This document shows, piece by piece, positions 29,567-41,462 of a DNA stretch of 64,000 bases. How positions within the stretch are numbered: position 1 is the stretch's first letter; every line of letters starts with the position of its first letter. Both the position numbers and the translations under genes were made by a program. The notes under the pieces are model-generated. The model searched no databases. It saw only the letters and a list, made by a program, of their open reading frames with translations, and was not told where the DNA came from. Source of the stretch: Gnetum montanum. Lineage: Eukaryota > Streptophyta > Gnetopsida > Gnetales > Gnetaceae. The stretch spans positions 634,319-698,318 of the forward strand of contig MNCI01011145.1 of NCBI GenBank assembly GCA_015680685.1, written 5' to 3'.

Positions 29567-31608
29567 ATGTCTCTCTCACAAGACTATGATAACGCAACAA
29601 CCAATAAGGAAATTCATTAGAGAACCAACAAATTATACGATGATGAAGACGAAGTTTGGAGTACTCAATTTGATGCAGGGGTCTCCTATGTACATAAATG
29701 AAGGCAACATCATCCCAACTCACAAATTCATAACCCACCTAGTGACAATGAACCCCTACTAGCCACTACAAGCCTAATGCATATACAAGAGGCTATTCGA
29801 ATATCCCATAGGCATCATAACGAAAGTTGTCTACCTAGGCTTGATTTAAACAACTTTTCCACATTTTTAGGAGGCTATGATTTAGATCTATAACATCATT
29901 TATAAGCCTTCCATGATTCCTATGCATGGAACAACATTGATAATGGATGGCAAAAACTTAAGCTCTTTCCTATGACACTCGTTGGTCAAGCAAAAGTATG
30001 GTATAGGTCCTTAAAACCAAAATCAATTCAACATTGGCCAACAATGGTAGAACTCTTCACTAAAAGATATCAAACCTATGCAATAGTGTCAGCCTTGAGG
30101 AGACAAATCCAAGAGTGTAAACAAGGGCAGCATGAACCCTTGGACATGGCCTTAGAAAGATACTATTCATTGTTAAATAGTTGCCCAAGCCATAGATTCT
30201 CCAAGGAAAGGCTAATGTACCACATCATGGATGGGCTTTGTAATGAAACAAGGGAGACCCTAGGGATGTATGCCCCAGGTCAACTACATGAGCTATGAAC
30301 CCACTAATTCCAAGAGCTTATTAAGTGGGTAGCAAAAGAAGAAGGAGAAATAGCTAAATGGGAGAGTGTTGAAAGATTTCAACAAGATCAAAATCTTAAA
30401 ATAGCAAAGGTCCATGATCATAAAGAGGAGAAACCAATTCACTTCAAGAAGGTGGAATCATCTTTGCCAATACTACAATCACTAGATGAAATTGAGGCAA
30501 AGATCAATAAGATGATGGAATAGATGCATGAAGGATGTGGAGAATATGCCAACGCTATTAGAGGTAGAACCATTATGAACTAGAAAACAAGACAAAACAT
30601 CATTAGATAATCAAAAAAAAGGGTTGAAGAGAATAAGGATAAGAACTCAACTGCTAATCATATGTATCAATGTGACATTTTCCTATATGATCACCCCAAA
30701 GGTCAATGCCCAATCTTGTCACATCTACATGAGCATTGGGAGGAATGTTACATCTAGAGTTTGTACAAAAATACTATGTTCAGTCATAGTGGCAAAAATT
30801 CCAGTCGTGGGGGAGGCCACCCTCAAACTGGTCACACCATTCATATCATTCAAACCCAAGCACTCATCAAGTTCAGCATCCTATTTCCCCTACTAGGGCA
30901 ACATCTTCTATTTCACCGCATTTTTATCATTCTCCTTAGTACTATCAAACCATGTCCTCTCTAACAAAACCACCACCTCATGTTCCTTACACTTCTTCTC
31001 ACCCTCAATACTCTCATCATTCACCTTCTTCCACATCACTGCCAGTTGTACTAGAAGGTTTTTCACCACAGCATCGACCCATGAATGTTACTTGTGCTGC
31101 TACTGTCAACAGCAGTGGAAGTCCTCCATAGTGTCAAAAGCATCATTTCTTTAGGAATAACCATAGAAAGAGACAGCACAGTTCTGAAACCACTACATCC
31201 ACCAACTCAACATAAGTCCAGTGTTGTGATGCATCTTCTCCTTCGAACCCAACGCCTCATGTTACCTTATCCGGCCCACTAATCAACACTCCAACAACTA
31301 TGTGGCCCAATGAATATAATCACATAGGGAGACATATTGATCCTTGCATACCATGTTATGGTCATGGGTACCATTGTGGGTCAGCTCCTTATCACATGAC
31401 CACATCTTATAATCTGCCCCACTATGCCTACTACAATCAAGTGGGTGAACCCCAATTTGGGTATATTCCTACCACCACCTCAAAAGACACTTGGTGGTTT
31501 GGATATGATCAATCCCCAACATTTCCAAGATGCATGAATCCACATTTTCCATTTATTAATTCTAGCCATGCTCAAATATTTAGTTATGAGGGATATCCTC
31601 CATTTTAA
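29567..31608 (+). pseudogene. gag of element D
   Basis: The ATG at 29567 opens MSLSQDYDN, and the TAA at 31606-31608 closes a Tyr-Pro-Pro-Phe end, as in B. The capsid-like core, 29972-30298, is open for 108 codons: AKVWYRSLKPKSIQHWPTM, then SALRRQIQECKQGQHEPLDM and ALERYYSLLN. A zinc-knuckle-like motif near 30667 reads CDIFLYDHPKGQC; the second Cys of B's CNIC is Phe. The C-terminal part is open at 31300-31608 and rich in Tyr, Pro and His. Stops and frameshifts between these blocks make it non-functional. Confidence 0.8.
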
Positions 31609-33050
31609 CAAGCAGAATTAATAAATGTTTTTCCTTTTCTTTAATTTTACAATTTTTTGTTTTCCAATTTTTCATCTTTCAATTTCAATTTTTTGTTTTA
31701 TCTTTTTATTTATTGTTTTATTTTTTTTATCTTTTTAGGGGTAATCTCATCTATGAATAAAACACTCATGTGACTCGTTGGTTGAGGTGTTGTTCTATGG
31801 TATCAAGTCTCGAGTGATTAATTATTTAAAAAAGTGAGCCCACAACATCCACCCATACATTCTATTAATAAGAGGTTCTACTATGGGTACAATGATATTC
31901 TTGACATCATTAAAACTTAAAGTAATTTTATGTTCATTACACCCAGAGAAAAAAATGATGGACTAAGAGGGAATGGCCAAGGTGTGACATCAAGGGGACT
32001 TGTGGATTCTTTTTGATGACATCTGTAAGTGCCATCATGTAGCTTGGTTGTACTAAGATCCTTGAAGATCTAATGAAAAATGGAAGTAAAAGTAATAAAA
32101 GCACTCAATCAAGAAACTCAATGATGTTATGAGGATCCCACTAGAAAGACATGCACCCATGCCTAAAGGTTGGAAGCTTCTCTGATTCACCATTGGAAAG
32201 GACAAAGTGCCAAAGAAGCTAGAAGAAAAAAACAAAAGAAAATGATGAACAACACACAAAAAGAAAAAAAATATGTGTGTGTGTGTGTGTGTGTGCCACA
32301 GATTCCAAATCACTCCTTCCTTGGACAAATTCCAAGTGATCGTATGCCTTGCTATCATGGTGCTCTTATGGTTGTCCATCATTGGATGAAACAATGTGAT
32401 GTCACTTATTAGAGGAATGGACTTGGTCTTGATTTTGGAGTGATGGGCCAATGACACATTAATCATGCTCTACACTCAAGATTCATTGTGCCTTGGGTCA
32501 GTTACCTCACATCCCAATCTCTACAATCCCTTCTACCATTTGTTTCACCTCATTGTCTAAGTATTTTTAACTTGTGTCTTGTGTGGCATAGAATTCATAC
32601 CTCCTCATGATGGTGTTTACATATGTGTGTTTTGTTGCATCAGTGTGGATTACATTTAACCCCTCTAGTGCCTATGGACATTTTAAGGTGTGGTTATGCA
32701 AGGGCATTATAGGTTGGAACCTGCTTTGGGGAGGACCCACTTGCATAACTTTTGTAATTTGTACTTTTTGCACATCACCACATCATTTTATATCCTCCAA
32801 GAATTGCATTACTACAATAATCTTTCCCTCTATCATCATTCTATATTCCAATGTTCCTATGCACCATAACATGTCCTTTTTCCTCACCGTATTCATGAAT
32901 TTCAATGCCAGATTCCACTTCATCATACTTTTGGTGCCTTTAGGTTTATTTGACATTACCATCGACCTTTTAAATTAACCTTAAATCCTTCATTTTTGAC
33001 CTTGAAAATTCAAAAATTCATTAATTTTTCCCAATATCCTATTTTCAAAG
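31609..33050 (+). other. Non-coding interior of element D
   Basis: Collinear with 6927-8345 of element B and likewise devoid of RT or integrase motifs. It includes a T-rich run, the tRNA-like motif pair (GTGACTCGTTGGTTGAGG near 31771, then GGTATCAAGTCTCGAG near 31799), and a (TG)n run of about 22 bp at 32274-32295 that is absent from B. Confidence 0.65.
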
Positions 33051-33054
33051 GGTT

Positions 33055-33135
33055 GCAATATCGGATACCCAATATCTGGTTTGATGCAATATCAGGTCCT
33101 TGTTATCGAGTACATGATATCACGTCTATAAAAAG
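33055..33135 (+). promoter_or_regulatory. Internal LTR-like promoter block upstream of ORF2 (element D)
   Basis: ATATC words recur (GCAATATCGG, CCAATATCTGG, GCAATATCAGG, ATGATATCACG). A consensus-like TATAAAAAG (33127-33135) follows, then ATATATGGATCCCCC, which is also found after the TATA-like run in B (8429-8443). The arrangement mirrors the U3 promoter of the element's own LTR. ORF2 begins 510 bp downstream. Promoter activity is inferred. Confidence 0.5.
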
Positions 33136-33647
33136 TATATATATGGATCCCCCCATGCATGTTAATGTCATTATTCACTATTCATGTGAGGGGAGTCGTT
33201 GAATTTTCTTCCATGAATTGTCAACCTTGCGCACCCACCATTCAAACATCTATAACTTGCATATTAATGCTCCAATTCTCGTCCTAATTGAACATGTCTA
33301 AACCCAGAGTGTTTAACTTAGTCGTGATGGAAGGGTATGCTCCAAGTTGCATGTAATTTTTTAAAATTCATTGTTGCCCAAAGGATATCATAAAGAATAA
33401 ATGACCTTAAAAATGTTAAACACATTTGCCAAATTAATTTTATCTCTTCATCCACACCATGAAAATTAATTTTTAGAGCCACCTAATCAAAGTGGACCCA
33501 ATATCAAAACTTTTAGGGAAAATTTTCATAAAATTCTCTAACTCTGGATCACACTAAACAAGACATGAGTTTATTAAAGGCAAGAAGTAAGGTATAAATC
33601 AAATTTTGTAAATAACCTTACTAATAGTTGGCCCCGTGTAATTGCAG

Positions 33648-36428
33648 ATGGCCCCTAAAAGAGGACAATAAGGAGGACCCTCTCAAGGTGCACCCAAAAG
33701 ACCAAGAAGAGGTAGAGGCCAAGCATCTCTTGAGGAACATATAGAATAGAAGGCATAATCATTCAACATTCACCAAGAACCTCTTTTTACTATGCAATCA
33801 GGACATGTTGAAGGTGGAGATGGCAAAGCACTTGAACAGGGAGAACATATCATGTTGTCTTCAGAATGTGTTCAAATAATTCATGAGAGGTCTACATCAG
33901 CAGCTGTGATTGTGGAACTTAACTTTGGACCTTTCATTGAGTTTGCTCCTGAGGTAGTTAGGGACCAACTTAAAGGGTCCCCACTATGGCCTATCGTCTT
34001 TAAAAGTGGTGATTGGTACTTGGGGGAGACATACCAATTTTTCATAACAAAGACAAAGGCACCACCATTGATATTGGTGGTGCTTCTATGGATTTCTCTA
34101 CCAAAGCCATTTTAGAGGTGTTGAATCTTCTAAATACAAGGCCAAAAGTTGCTCACTTGTCCACTCACTTCGATGCTGATGCACGAAAGATATGGTTAAA
34201 AAGGACGTACAGTAAGGAAGACAAAGAATATGGAGAGCTGGCACTTGAAGAGAGAATTTATTTCAAAATTGGCACATATCATATCTTCCCTAGAAAAGGG
34301 TTAAACAAAATATCCACATATGCGGCTAGAGGAAGTGGTACCTTGATGGTCAAGGTAATGCCAACCTACCCCATCTATATCTTACAGAAATTTTGAGGTG
34401 GTTTGAAGAATGCAAAATAGGAAAGTTCACATTGCCCTTCCCTTGTCTCATCAGGAAGTTGTGCTAACATGCTAGAATTCTAGGGTACAACAATGATGTC
34501 CCCCAGAAAGGCCCAAAATGCTTCATTCACTGAATTATTAAAGCAAAGAACCCCAAGGAAAAGTGCTGGTGAGACACTGGAGCCTAAACAAGAATGGATG
34601 GTGGGGCCCACTACACCTCAAACTATAAGTCCTTGCCAACTTTCAAGCACAATGCCTAGTCAACAATAGAAAGCAGGGCCCAGCATAGGCCAACAAGACC
34701 AACCACCACCGTCGTTGCAGGACTATCAACTGTTGATGAGCCATCTCAGGGCCATCACCGAAATAGTCAATTGGGGAAGTTGTGATGAGGCTAATATATT
34801 TAGGGTCATCGATGATGACATATGAACCACAGTCTTAATTGATCATACATGGGATGAGGTATCGATCCAAACAGGAAAAGGGGAATCACACTGGTCATAG
34901 CAGATCTCTGGGAATGCTGCATCCTTTTAGGTGCAATTAGAAACTGGTGAAGGTGCCACAGTAGTGGTCATGCAACACCAAGATGCAGCTGGAGCCACAA
35001 AATTGGTCATAGACCACATAAAAGAATCATTCAATGTCTTTATTGTGCCTCCAGTAGATTTTACAAGAGCACGTCATGCTCAAACTTTGGCTAGTCCCTT
35101 GATGACTCCTGCGAAGCATGATAATGTTCTAGATTGATTGTTGTAGACATGATAAGTGATGACATCCCTATTTGACATCCCTCAAGATGTCACAACAACT
35201 CAGTTAGACCTCATCTTCACAAAAGGAAAGTTGGACATGGTAGAGGTCAGGGCCAAGCATGTGGAAGCAAAGTTAAGGAAAGCTCGTCATCCTATAAGCT
35301 GTACAGTAGGATCCATCTTAATTCATCCCCGCAGACTAGCTAGAGTCCTTCCAGATGGAGTAACTAAATAAATTTCTAGCAAAGAATAAAATAGTGGTGG
35401 AGGAGAAAGAGAAGGTTGATTGGGATGCTTCCAAGGCACAAGCTCAAACATATGCACATGCCAAAGCACTCAAGGCCTTACAAGAGGAGAATAAACAACT
35501 TGCCACCAACAATCTCTGATTGACCATTGTAGAAAAGCATAAGAATGTTCTCAAGGAAGATTTTTAACAATTATGAGAAAAATTAATAAGGGTCAACTAG
35601 GATATGAATCACTTGGCTAGAGAAAAAAAAGCCCTCTCAATGAAGGAGGTACATGCAATCTGTCAAAAGATGGCAATTGAAATAAGCGTGTGGTAGAACG
35701 AGGCCAAGCAACATGAGAAGCTCAAGGAGCACTTTAGGGATCAAGTGGGGATGTACAAATAGGTGATAGAAAAAGGAATCCATATGTTCAAGGCCCGTAT
35801 CAATGTTCTCAATGCTCAAAACACTTATTGGCAGGCCATATTGGATACTTATGCCTTCATCCACTAAGCTGAACTAAAAATTCAGGACCTGGAGATACAA
35901 GATCTTACAAAGTACATGGAGTTGGCAAACATATGATATGCCAACTTGGCCATGTTGACAGTAGGATGCCTAAGAATAGAATTCAAAATGGCAAGTAGCT
36001 AACACCTATGCAAAGTATGAAACAGAATTTGATAAGCACAAGAAGATGCTGCAAAAATTAGAAGTGGAAAATTCTGAATTAGAGGTGGTCAAAACTAGCT
36101 ACCAAGGATAGAAGGATGTCACAGTAGATTTGGCTCAATGGCTCACAAACTACTAGGAATACAAGGATAAACCCAAAGCTTATGAAGAGGAATGACAGCT
36201 ATTTGTGGCTTGGTATGTCAAGGCCAACCAGATGTTTCTACAACTATCATGTCCATGGGAGGTGTCGACTCCATCAACATTGGAGCATCAGCATGGCCGG
36301 CATAGGATCCCCAAACCAAATAGGAAAATCTCCAGGCACTTCTTCAAAGACATTAATTTCCAAAACCTGGAGCACAAGATAAGGGGAAGAGACCCATGGA
36401 AAAACCACCGCCACTAGAAACCACATGA
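33648..36428 (+). pseudogene. ORF2 of element D: plant-transposon-like domain plus coiled coil
   Basis: It runs from the ATG at 33648, right after TAATTGCAG, to the TGA at 36426-36428, a span of exactly 927 codons. Open blocks are 33792-34115 and (other frame) 34013-34396, which together cover FGPFIEFAPEVVRDQ, MDFSTKAILEVLNLLNTRPK, LEERIYFKIGTYHIFPRKGL and ISTYAARG, the region resembling the 'putative plant transposon protein' domain. Further blocks are 34931-35137 and 35156-35371, then a Lys/Glu/Leu-rich, probably coiled-coil part to about 35950. The domain order and both ends agree with ORF2 of B, so this frame was under selection before decay. No enzymatic motif is seen; the role is unknown. 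Confidence 0.68.
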
Positions 36429-36608
36429 GTTCCAATAAATTTTGTAATTCTATGTCTGTGTCCCAATTTTGTTGTGTTCAATTCTCCACTGTAGCATGAA
36501 TAAATCCTTAGTTAGTCAATAATTCCATACCTATCCACTGTGGAATCAATTTAACTTATTCTCATTTTGTTTGACTCAAGCACGAGTTTTCATTCAATTA
36601 TGGGGGTA

Positions 36609-37467
36609 TGATGAACCATGATTTTCCAAGCTCCTATATTGAATCCGCAATATTGGGTACGTGATATTGCGGCCTAGATAACAATATCGGATACACAATA
36701 TCGTGATTCCTATGTAAGCCTATAAATACACATTTGGGTGCATAGGAAAGGGGGAGTCAGTAAGTGTTGGAATAGAGTCTTTTTTGTAAATTTGCAGTTA
36801 ATTTCAATTCTTTTCCTAGTGCATGCCTGCAATGTGATGATTGTAATTGTACGGAACCTTTATTTGAGTGTTACATACTTGGATACACACATGATCAACA
36901 ATAAAGATCGAGATTACTCCATCATTACAACATTCACTTAGTTTAATTGTTTAATTTTTATTGTTATTTATTTTTTTCTTAATTAGTATTTATTTACTAT
37001 CATTTACTATTCCTATTGTTAAATGCGGAATGAGTACGACTTAATCATGAAAATATAAGTGTAATTACTTGGTAACCCAATAGCATATCTAGGAGTGCTT
37101 AAGTAATATACATTTGGTAATCCCAGAAGTAGTACATGAGGTCCAAGATGTGCATGGATGATTAAGGGATGGATGCTCATTGCACCTAGGCTAGTTTAGA
37201 TTTTACTTCTCATTTCCTATTAGCTTAAATCAAGATTATTTTCCACTATCTCTAGCAGTAGCCTAGCTTAGAATCATATCATACACCTCACTCTGGACTA
37301 AACCATACGTGATAAAGCAAATACTAGTCCATGTGGGAAGACAACGAACTACGATCAATGTGTAACTATCTAGATACCACAACTAGTCTATATGTGGAGT
37401 TCAACCAAATTGTGCATACACACTCATATTTGTATGGTTGAGTGTAGGGATACCTAGCCACTCATCA
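36609..37467 (+). repeat. 3' LTR of element D
   Basis: Same ends as the 5' LTR. It keeps GATATT/AATATCG words at about 36639-36705 (for example ACACAATATCGTGATTCC), TATA at 36719-36729 and CAATAAAGATCGAG at 36899-36912. ATAAT follows at 37468. Confidence 0.93.
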
Positions 37468-38279
37468 ATAATGCTTACTTCAACTTCATTTTTTCTTATT
37501 TCTACTCTTTGTTGTTCTAGTGCAAGTGCAAATTCTCTATAGCATGCATCTAAGTTGTAATCAATATTAAGAAAATCTTGATTCTCAACAAGACATGTAT
37601 CTAAATTTTCTATTTAAGTAACTCATACCACACTTGTGAGCTATTGGTAATTGTTTATTTTTTTATTTTCTCCTAGTCACTCCCTAGACATGATCCCAAT
37701 AAGAGCCATTCAAAATTTCTCATGGTACACTTATGCCTTGTATTTAGCCTCCCATTATCATGGAAGTTTACATATGGTTGCCTCATGCCCTGGTTGCACT
37801 AGGCTTGCAACCTCAAAGAAGAAGGAAGATGCTTGTGTTCATCGAGCATTTCAATTAAAACCTCTTCAAAGTACATAGAAGTTGCCTTGTGTCATCTTGG
37901 TGCTAAACTTGCTATTCAAGATTTTTAGAGATAAACCCTGAGCCTCAAACTCTACCCTTTTGTTGATAACAAAGGATTCAGCATGCCTCTTATTGCATAA
38001 CTTTGACAATGGTAGGCCTGCCACATGTTACCTAAACAAGATGGTTGTGTTTTTGAACTTGTAAGTAAAGAAGACATCTTGAATATTAAACATCACATAA
38101 GACTTTGGAAAAGCCTATATCAAAATTTCCCTCTCTTACATGTGTTCTAGACTCCACTAGGCACAAACTCATGAAATTACCATGATTGAAAATGCATGAT
38201 AGTGGCCTTGCATTAAGTGTTGTGATGGGTCATTGAAAGTAAAAATGCCAAAGCCCAACAGCTCATCAAAAAAAATTTC
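37468..38279. other. Anonymous segment between element D and the R repeats
   Basis: No recognisable gene. The open stretch at 37651-37878 has no motif. It includes the second copy of the ATAAT duplication of D at its left end. Confidence 0.35.
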
Positions 38280-40926
38280 AAAAATAATTCCCTTTATAAT
38301 ATGTATGAAATTGATGGTAAAAAAATATGTTTCAGCATTCTTGGGTTATTAGTGACTATGATGGAGTCAAATGATAAGGCTAATCCATTAAAAATGTACA
38401 AAGTAGTGTTGGATCATTGTAGGTTGGTGGTCATCTAATACAACACAATGGTGGAGTGAGATGATAAGTCTAATCCATGAAAAATGTACAAAGTGATTTT
38501 GGATCATTATAGGTTAGTGGCCATCTAATACAACAATCACTTTCAGTTTACAATCAAATATGATAATATTATAAGCAATGGCTAACTAGGTAGCACACTC
38601 AAACTATGTTGTCGCTTATGTGTCTAGAAAAAAAACATAATGTATGTTATCATGATCACAATGAAAAAATGTTAGTAGGAAATGTTAAAATCAAAGTTAA
38701 ATAATTATGGACATGTTTTCATGAGAATATATTAGTGGTCAAAGTTAAAGGATGAGGGTTCATGTTATCTCATAATCATGATGAGAATATGTCTAAGTCA
38801 AAAGTCAAAGGATGGATGTTCGTCATGATCTTGGTTAAAAACTTAAGTATTTCTTTTAATGTGTCATGCTCATAATATGCCTTTAAGTGTACCTATAGTC
38901 AAATTATTTTAGTTTAAAAAACCCTACAAAATAAATTATTTTATATCCTATGATAAGAACAAACTATGATAAAAAAGGACAGAAGACAAATGAGAGTGAA
39001 GAGCATCAATGTGAGGGGGTGATGGGAAGATTGCTCTTCATAGTTAGAATAAGGAAGACATGAGGTATGGATTCATGCCCTACCTAGATAAATAAGTGAA
39101 AGTTTCAAAGAAGAGTAGTGGTGGTGGTTAAGATTTTGCAAATATGTAATTTCTCAACTAAAACACACTTGGGGGCTCACATCGAATAATGTAAACTTAA
39201 AATTTTACTTTAGTTGGAAGGATAAGCGTTAGGCCATTACATTAACATAAAGCTAATAATTGATGTATTCATAGCTCTAACAATAGGGCTTGTGGTCAAT
39301 GGAATAGCTATTGTATTGTAGCAAAGTCCCCTTTCTTACAAATATAACTTTTAGTAGAATGTAATCATGCATATTGACCTTATGGTCTAGTGGCATTGAT
39401 GGGTATAGATGATGAACCACATTCACAATCACATCCAAAAAATGAGGTTTGTTAGCTAAGTTGATGAATCTTCTACAAGAACATTTTCAACCTCTTCAAC
39501 AACACAATGGGAAGCTACTAGATGCTAAAATAGTAGCCAAAAATGCATTGTAAGCATATTAGTAGTGATGTTTTGTTTTTCTATGAAGAAGATAAGGACC
39601 ATGTTGCATATCAAGGTTATATCTACATCCAATATGTTGATAGCCAATCCAAAAACCAAGTTGTAGTTGCATAGTGATGAAGTTAATTTTGAAAGTAGTT
39701 ATCCATGTATGTCTGGATGGCAACCACAGTATGGTTGACATGTTAGTATCCAATTCCACCACTAAGCTATAAGATGGAGATGATGTAGCTTTGAAAATTA
39801 TGTCATCCATATATGCTTGGACAACATCCATGGCATGATAGCTATTGCACTTATATCCAAGATGTAAAAATTATGGAATATGGTAATGCATCATATGCAT
39901 GAAGTTCCACTACATTGTAACATCGATAATATCATTGAAGGTCAACATGAATGGCACTAGTAGTAGGATAGAGAGAAAAGATATCTGTTGATCAAACATG
40001 ATGTTGGCTATAATTTCAAATGTATAAAAAAGGAATATATCCTAGTAATAAAACACTACATGAGACTAGGAAAAGGCTTGCATCAAAGGATGTCCTCTAT
40101 ACATGGTATCACAAATTATGTTGATTATGCCAACTATAAACTCTTGAAATCATTATGACCATAAATCTAAGGTGGCAAACTTCTGCTACAAGTGCAATGA
40201 TGGGCTACTAGTAGTGAATATGTGAGCACCCAATAACTCTATGAAAACCACTTGGAAATAATTCCTCTTTTTATATAAATCAAGTTAATGCATAAAACAT
40301 GTTCAACATGATCAAGTTAGTAGCACCTATGATAGAATAAGATGAAAAATTTAACCCATAAAAAATGTAAGCAATGTTTAATCGTTTTAGATTTTCAATA
40401 ATCAAATCTAACAATTGCATTTAGTTCAAAACTAGAGATGGTAGCATTTTAAGTGGCAACTAACATAATGGCACACTTAGACCATATCATAAGTCATGTT
40501 TTGAGATAAAAAACATAATGTATGTTATGTTGTAGTCACAGTCATGTTAAAAATATTAGTGGTCAAAGTCAAAATAAAAGTTAAAAATTAGGAGAGCATG
40601 TTTTTTCATATTCATAATGAATTTCAATTGTCAAAGTCAAAGGATGGAAGGGCATGTTTTGTTACGATCACAATGAAAATATATTAATAGTTAAAGTTAA
40701 AGAATGAGTGGACATGCTTTTGTCATAGCCACGATGAAAAATTTAAGCAATTTTTGTAATGTATCATGTTGACTATATATCTTGGGATGTATCTATTGTT
40801 AGACTATTTTGGTTCCAATACATATAATAACTATTATTATTATATCAAATATCTTACCTATTATAATAAGAAAGAATATACAATGATAAAGAAGATGAAT
40901 GAAAGTGAGCATATGAATGTAAGGAA
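38280..40926 (+). repeat. R repeat field, segment 1 (tandem units of about 1.88 kb)
   Basis: The phrase AAAAAACATAATGTATGTTAT occurs at about 38630 and again at about 40508, each followed by repeated words (ACAATGAAAATAT, GTCAAAGT(C/T)AAAG) and then GATAAA(A/G)AAG, giving a period near 1.88 kb. Between them lie blocks that recur at 47-51 and 57-61 kb: CATATTGACCTTATGGTCTA, CCATATATGCTTGGACAAC (two copies about 110 bp apart at 39600-39840), CATGAAGTTCCACTACATTG and CTATGAAAACCACTTGGAAA. No coding potential is convincing. The element class is unknown. Confidence 0.7.
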
Positions 40927-41402
40927 TGTTACAAAATATAGTGCAGGAAAAATCTTAGATTGAATAGTATAGCCGCATAGAAAATTTCAAGAATAACAAT
41001 GAAACACTAAAAAATAAAATATAGAAAAATCAAAGATTTTTGTGGATTGGTAGAGCACTACATACAACAAATAAACAACATAGCGATTTACGTGAGAACC
41101 TTATGTGAGAAAAAATGAGGGGAAAGAATGCAGAGCTCTCTATTTCTTTAAAGAGCAAAAGAATTGATAATTACAACTAAATCCCTAAGCATCTTACATA
41201 GGTTTAGGGTTCCAAGCAAACTCATAGTTAACTTCTTCACACCTCATCCTTTTTCTTTCTTCCACTTTTAATTAACTATTACAAGGAAGTTAATATAACT
41301 TTCCTTTACAATACCTTTTATTATTATTAATTTTTTTTTGTTATACAAAAGGGTCACTCTTAAAACATGATGTTATAACAAATTTGGCTTCACACATCAA
41401 CA
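40927..41402 (-). repeat. 3' LTR of element F
   Basis: On the minus strand it starts TGTTGATGTGTGAAGCC, preceded by a polypurine tract AAGTAGGAGAG (plus 41403-41413). It shares AGAGCTCTCTATTTCTT and GCATCTTA(C/T)ATAGGTTTAGG (plus orientation) with the 5' LTR, with scattered differences. Confidence 0.9.
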
Positions 41403-41462
41403 CTCTCCTACTTAAAAATAAATTTGGTTTCACACATCAATAGTCTTTCACTTGAAGAAAAA

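Larger units (their letters stand above)
28581..37467 (+). mobile_element. Element D: complete pol-less Tat/Athila-like LTR retrotransposon
   Basis: An 8887-bp sister of element B. LTRs are 854 bp (28581-29434) and 859 bp (36609-37467), both TGATGAACCATG...CACTCATCA, with perfect duplication ATAAT (28576-28580 and 37468-37472). The interior is collinear with B: primer site, gag (29567-31608), non-coding stretch, internal GATATC/TATA block (about 33055-33135), ORF2 (33648-36428) and polypurine tract TATGGGGGTA (36599-36608). No RT, RNase H or integrase motif is present. Its reading frames are better preserved than those of B. Confidence 0.94.

Noticed and set aside
32274-32295. (TG)n run as a regulatory Z-DNA element
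   Set aside because: A simple microsatellite within the non-coding interior of D and absent from B; no sign of conserved function.
39559-39831. Minus-strand open stretch beginning MDVVQAYMDDIIFKA, reminiscent of an RT YMDD box
   Set aside because: The surrounding residues do not match any RT motif order, and homologous R-repeat copies at 47.6, 48.0, 50.2 and 57.9 kb do not keep the YMDD-like reading.
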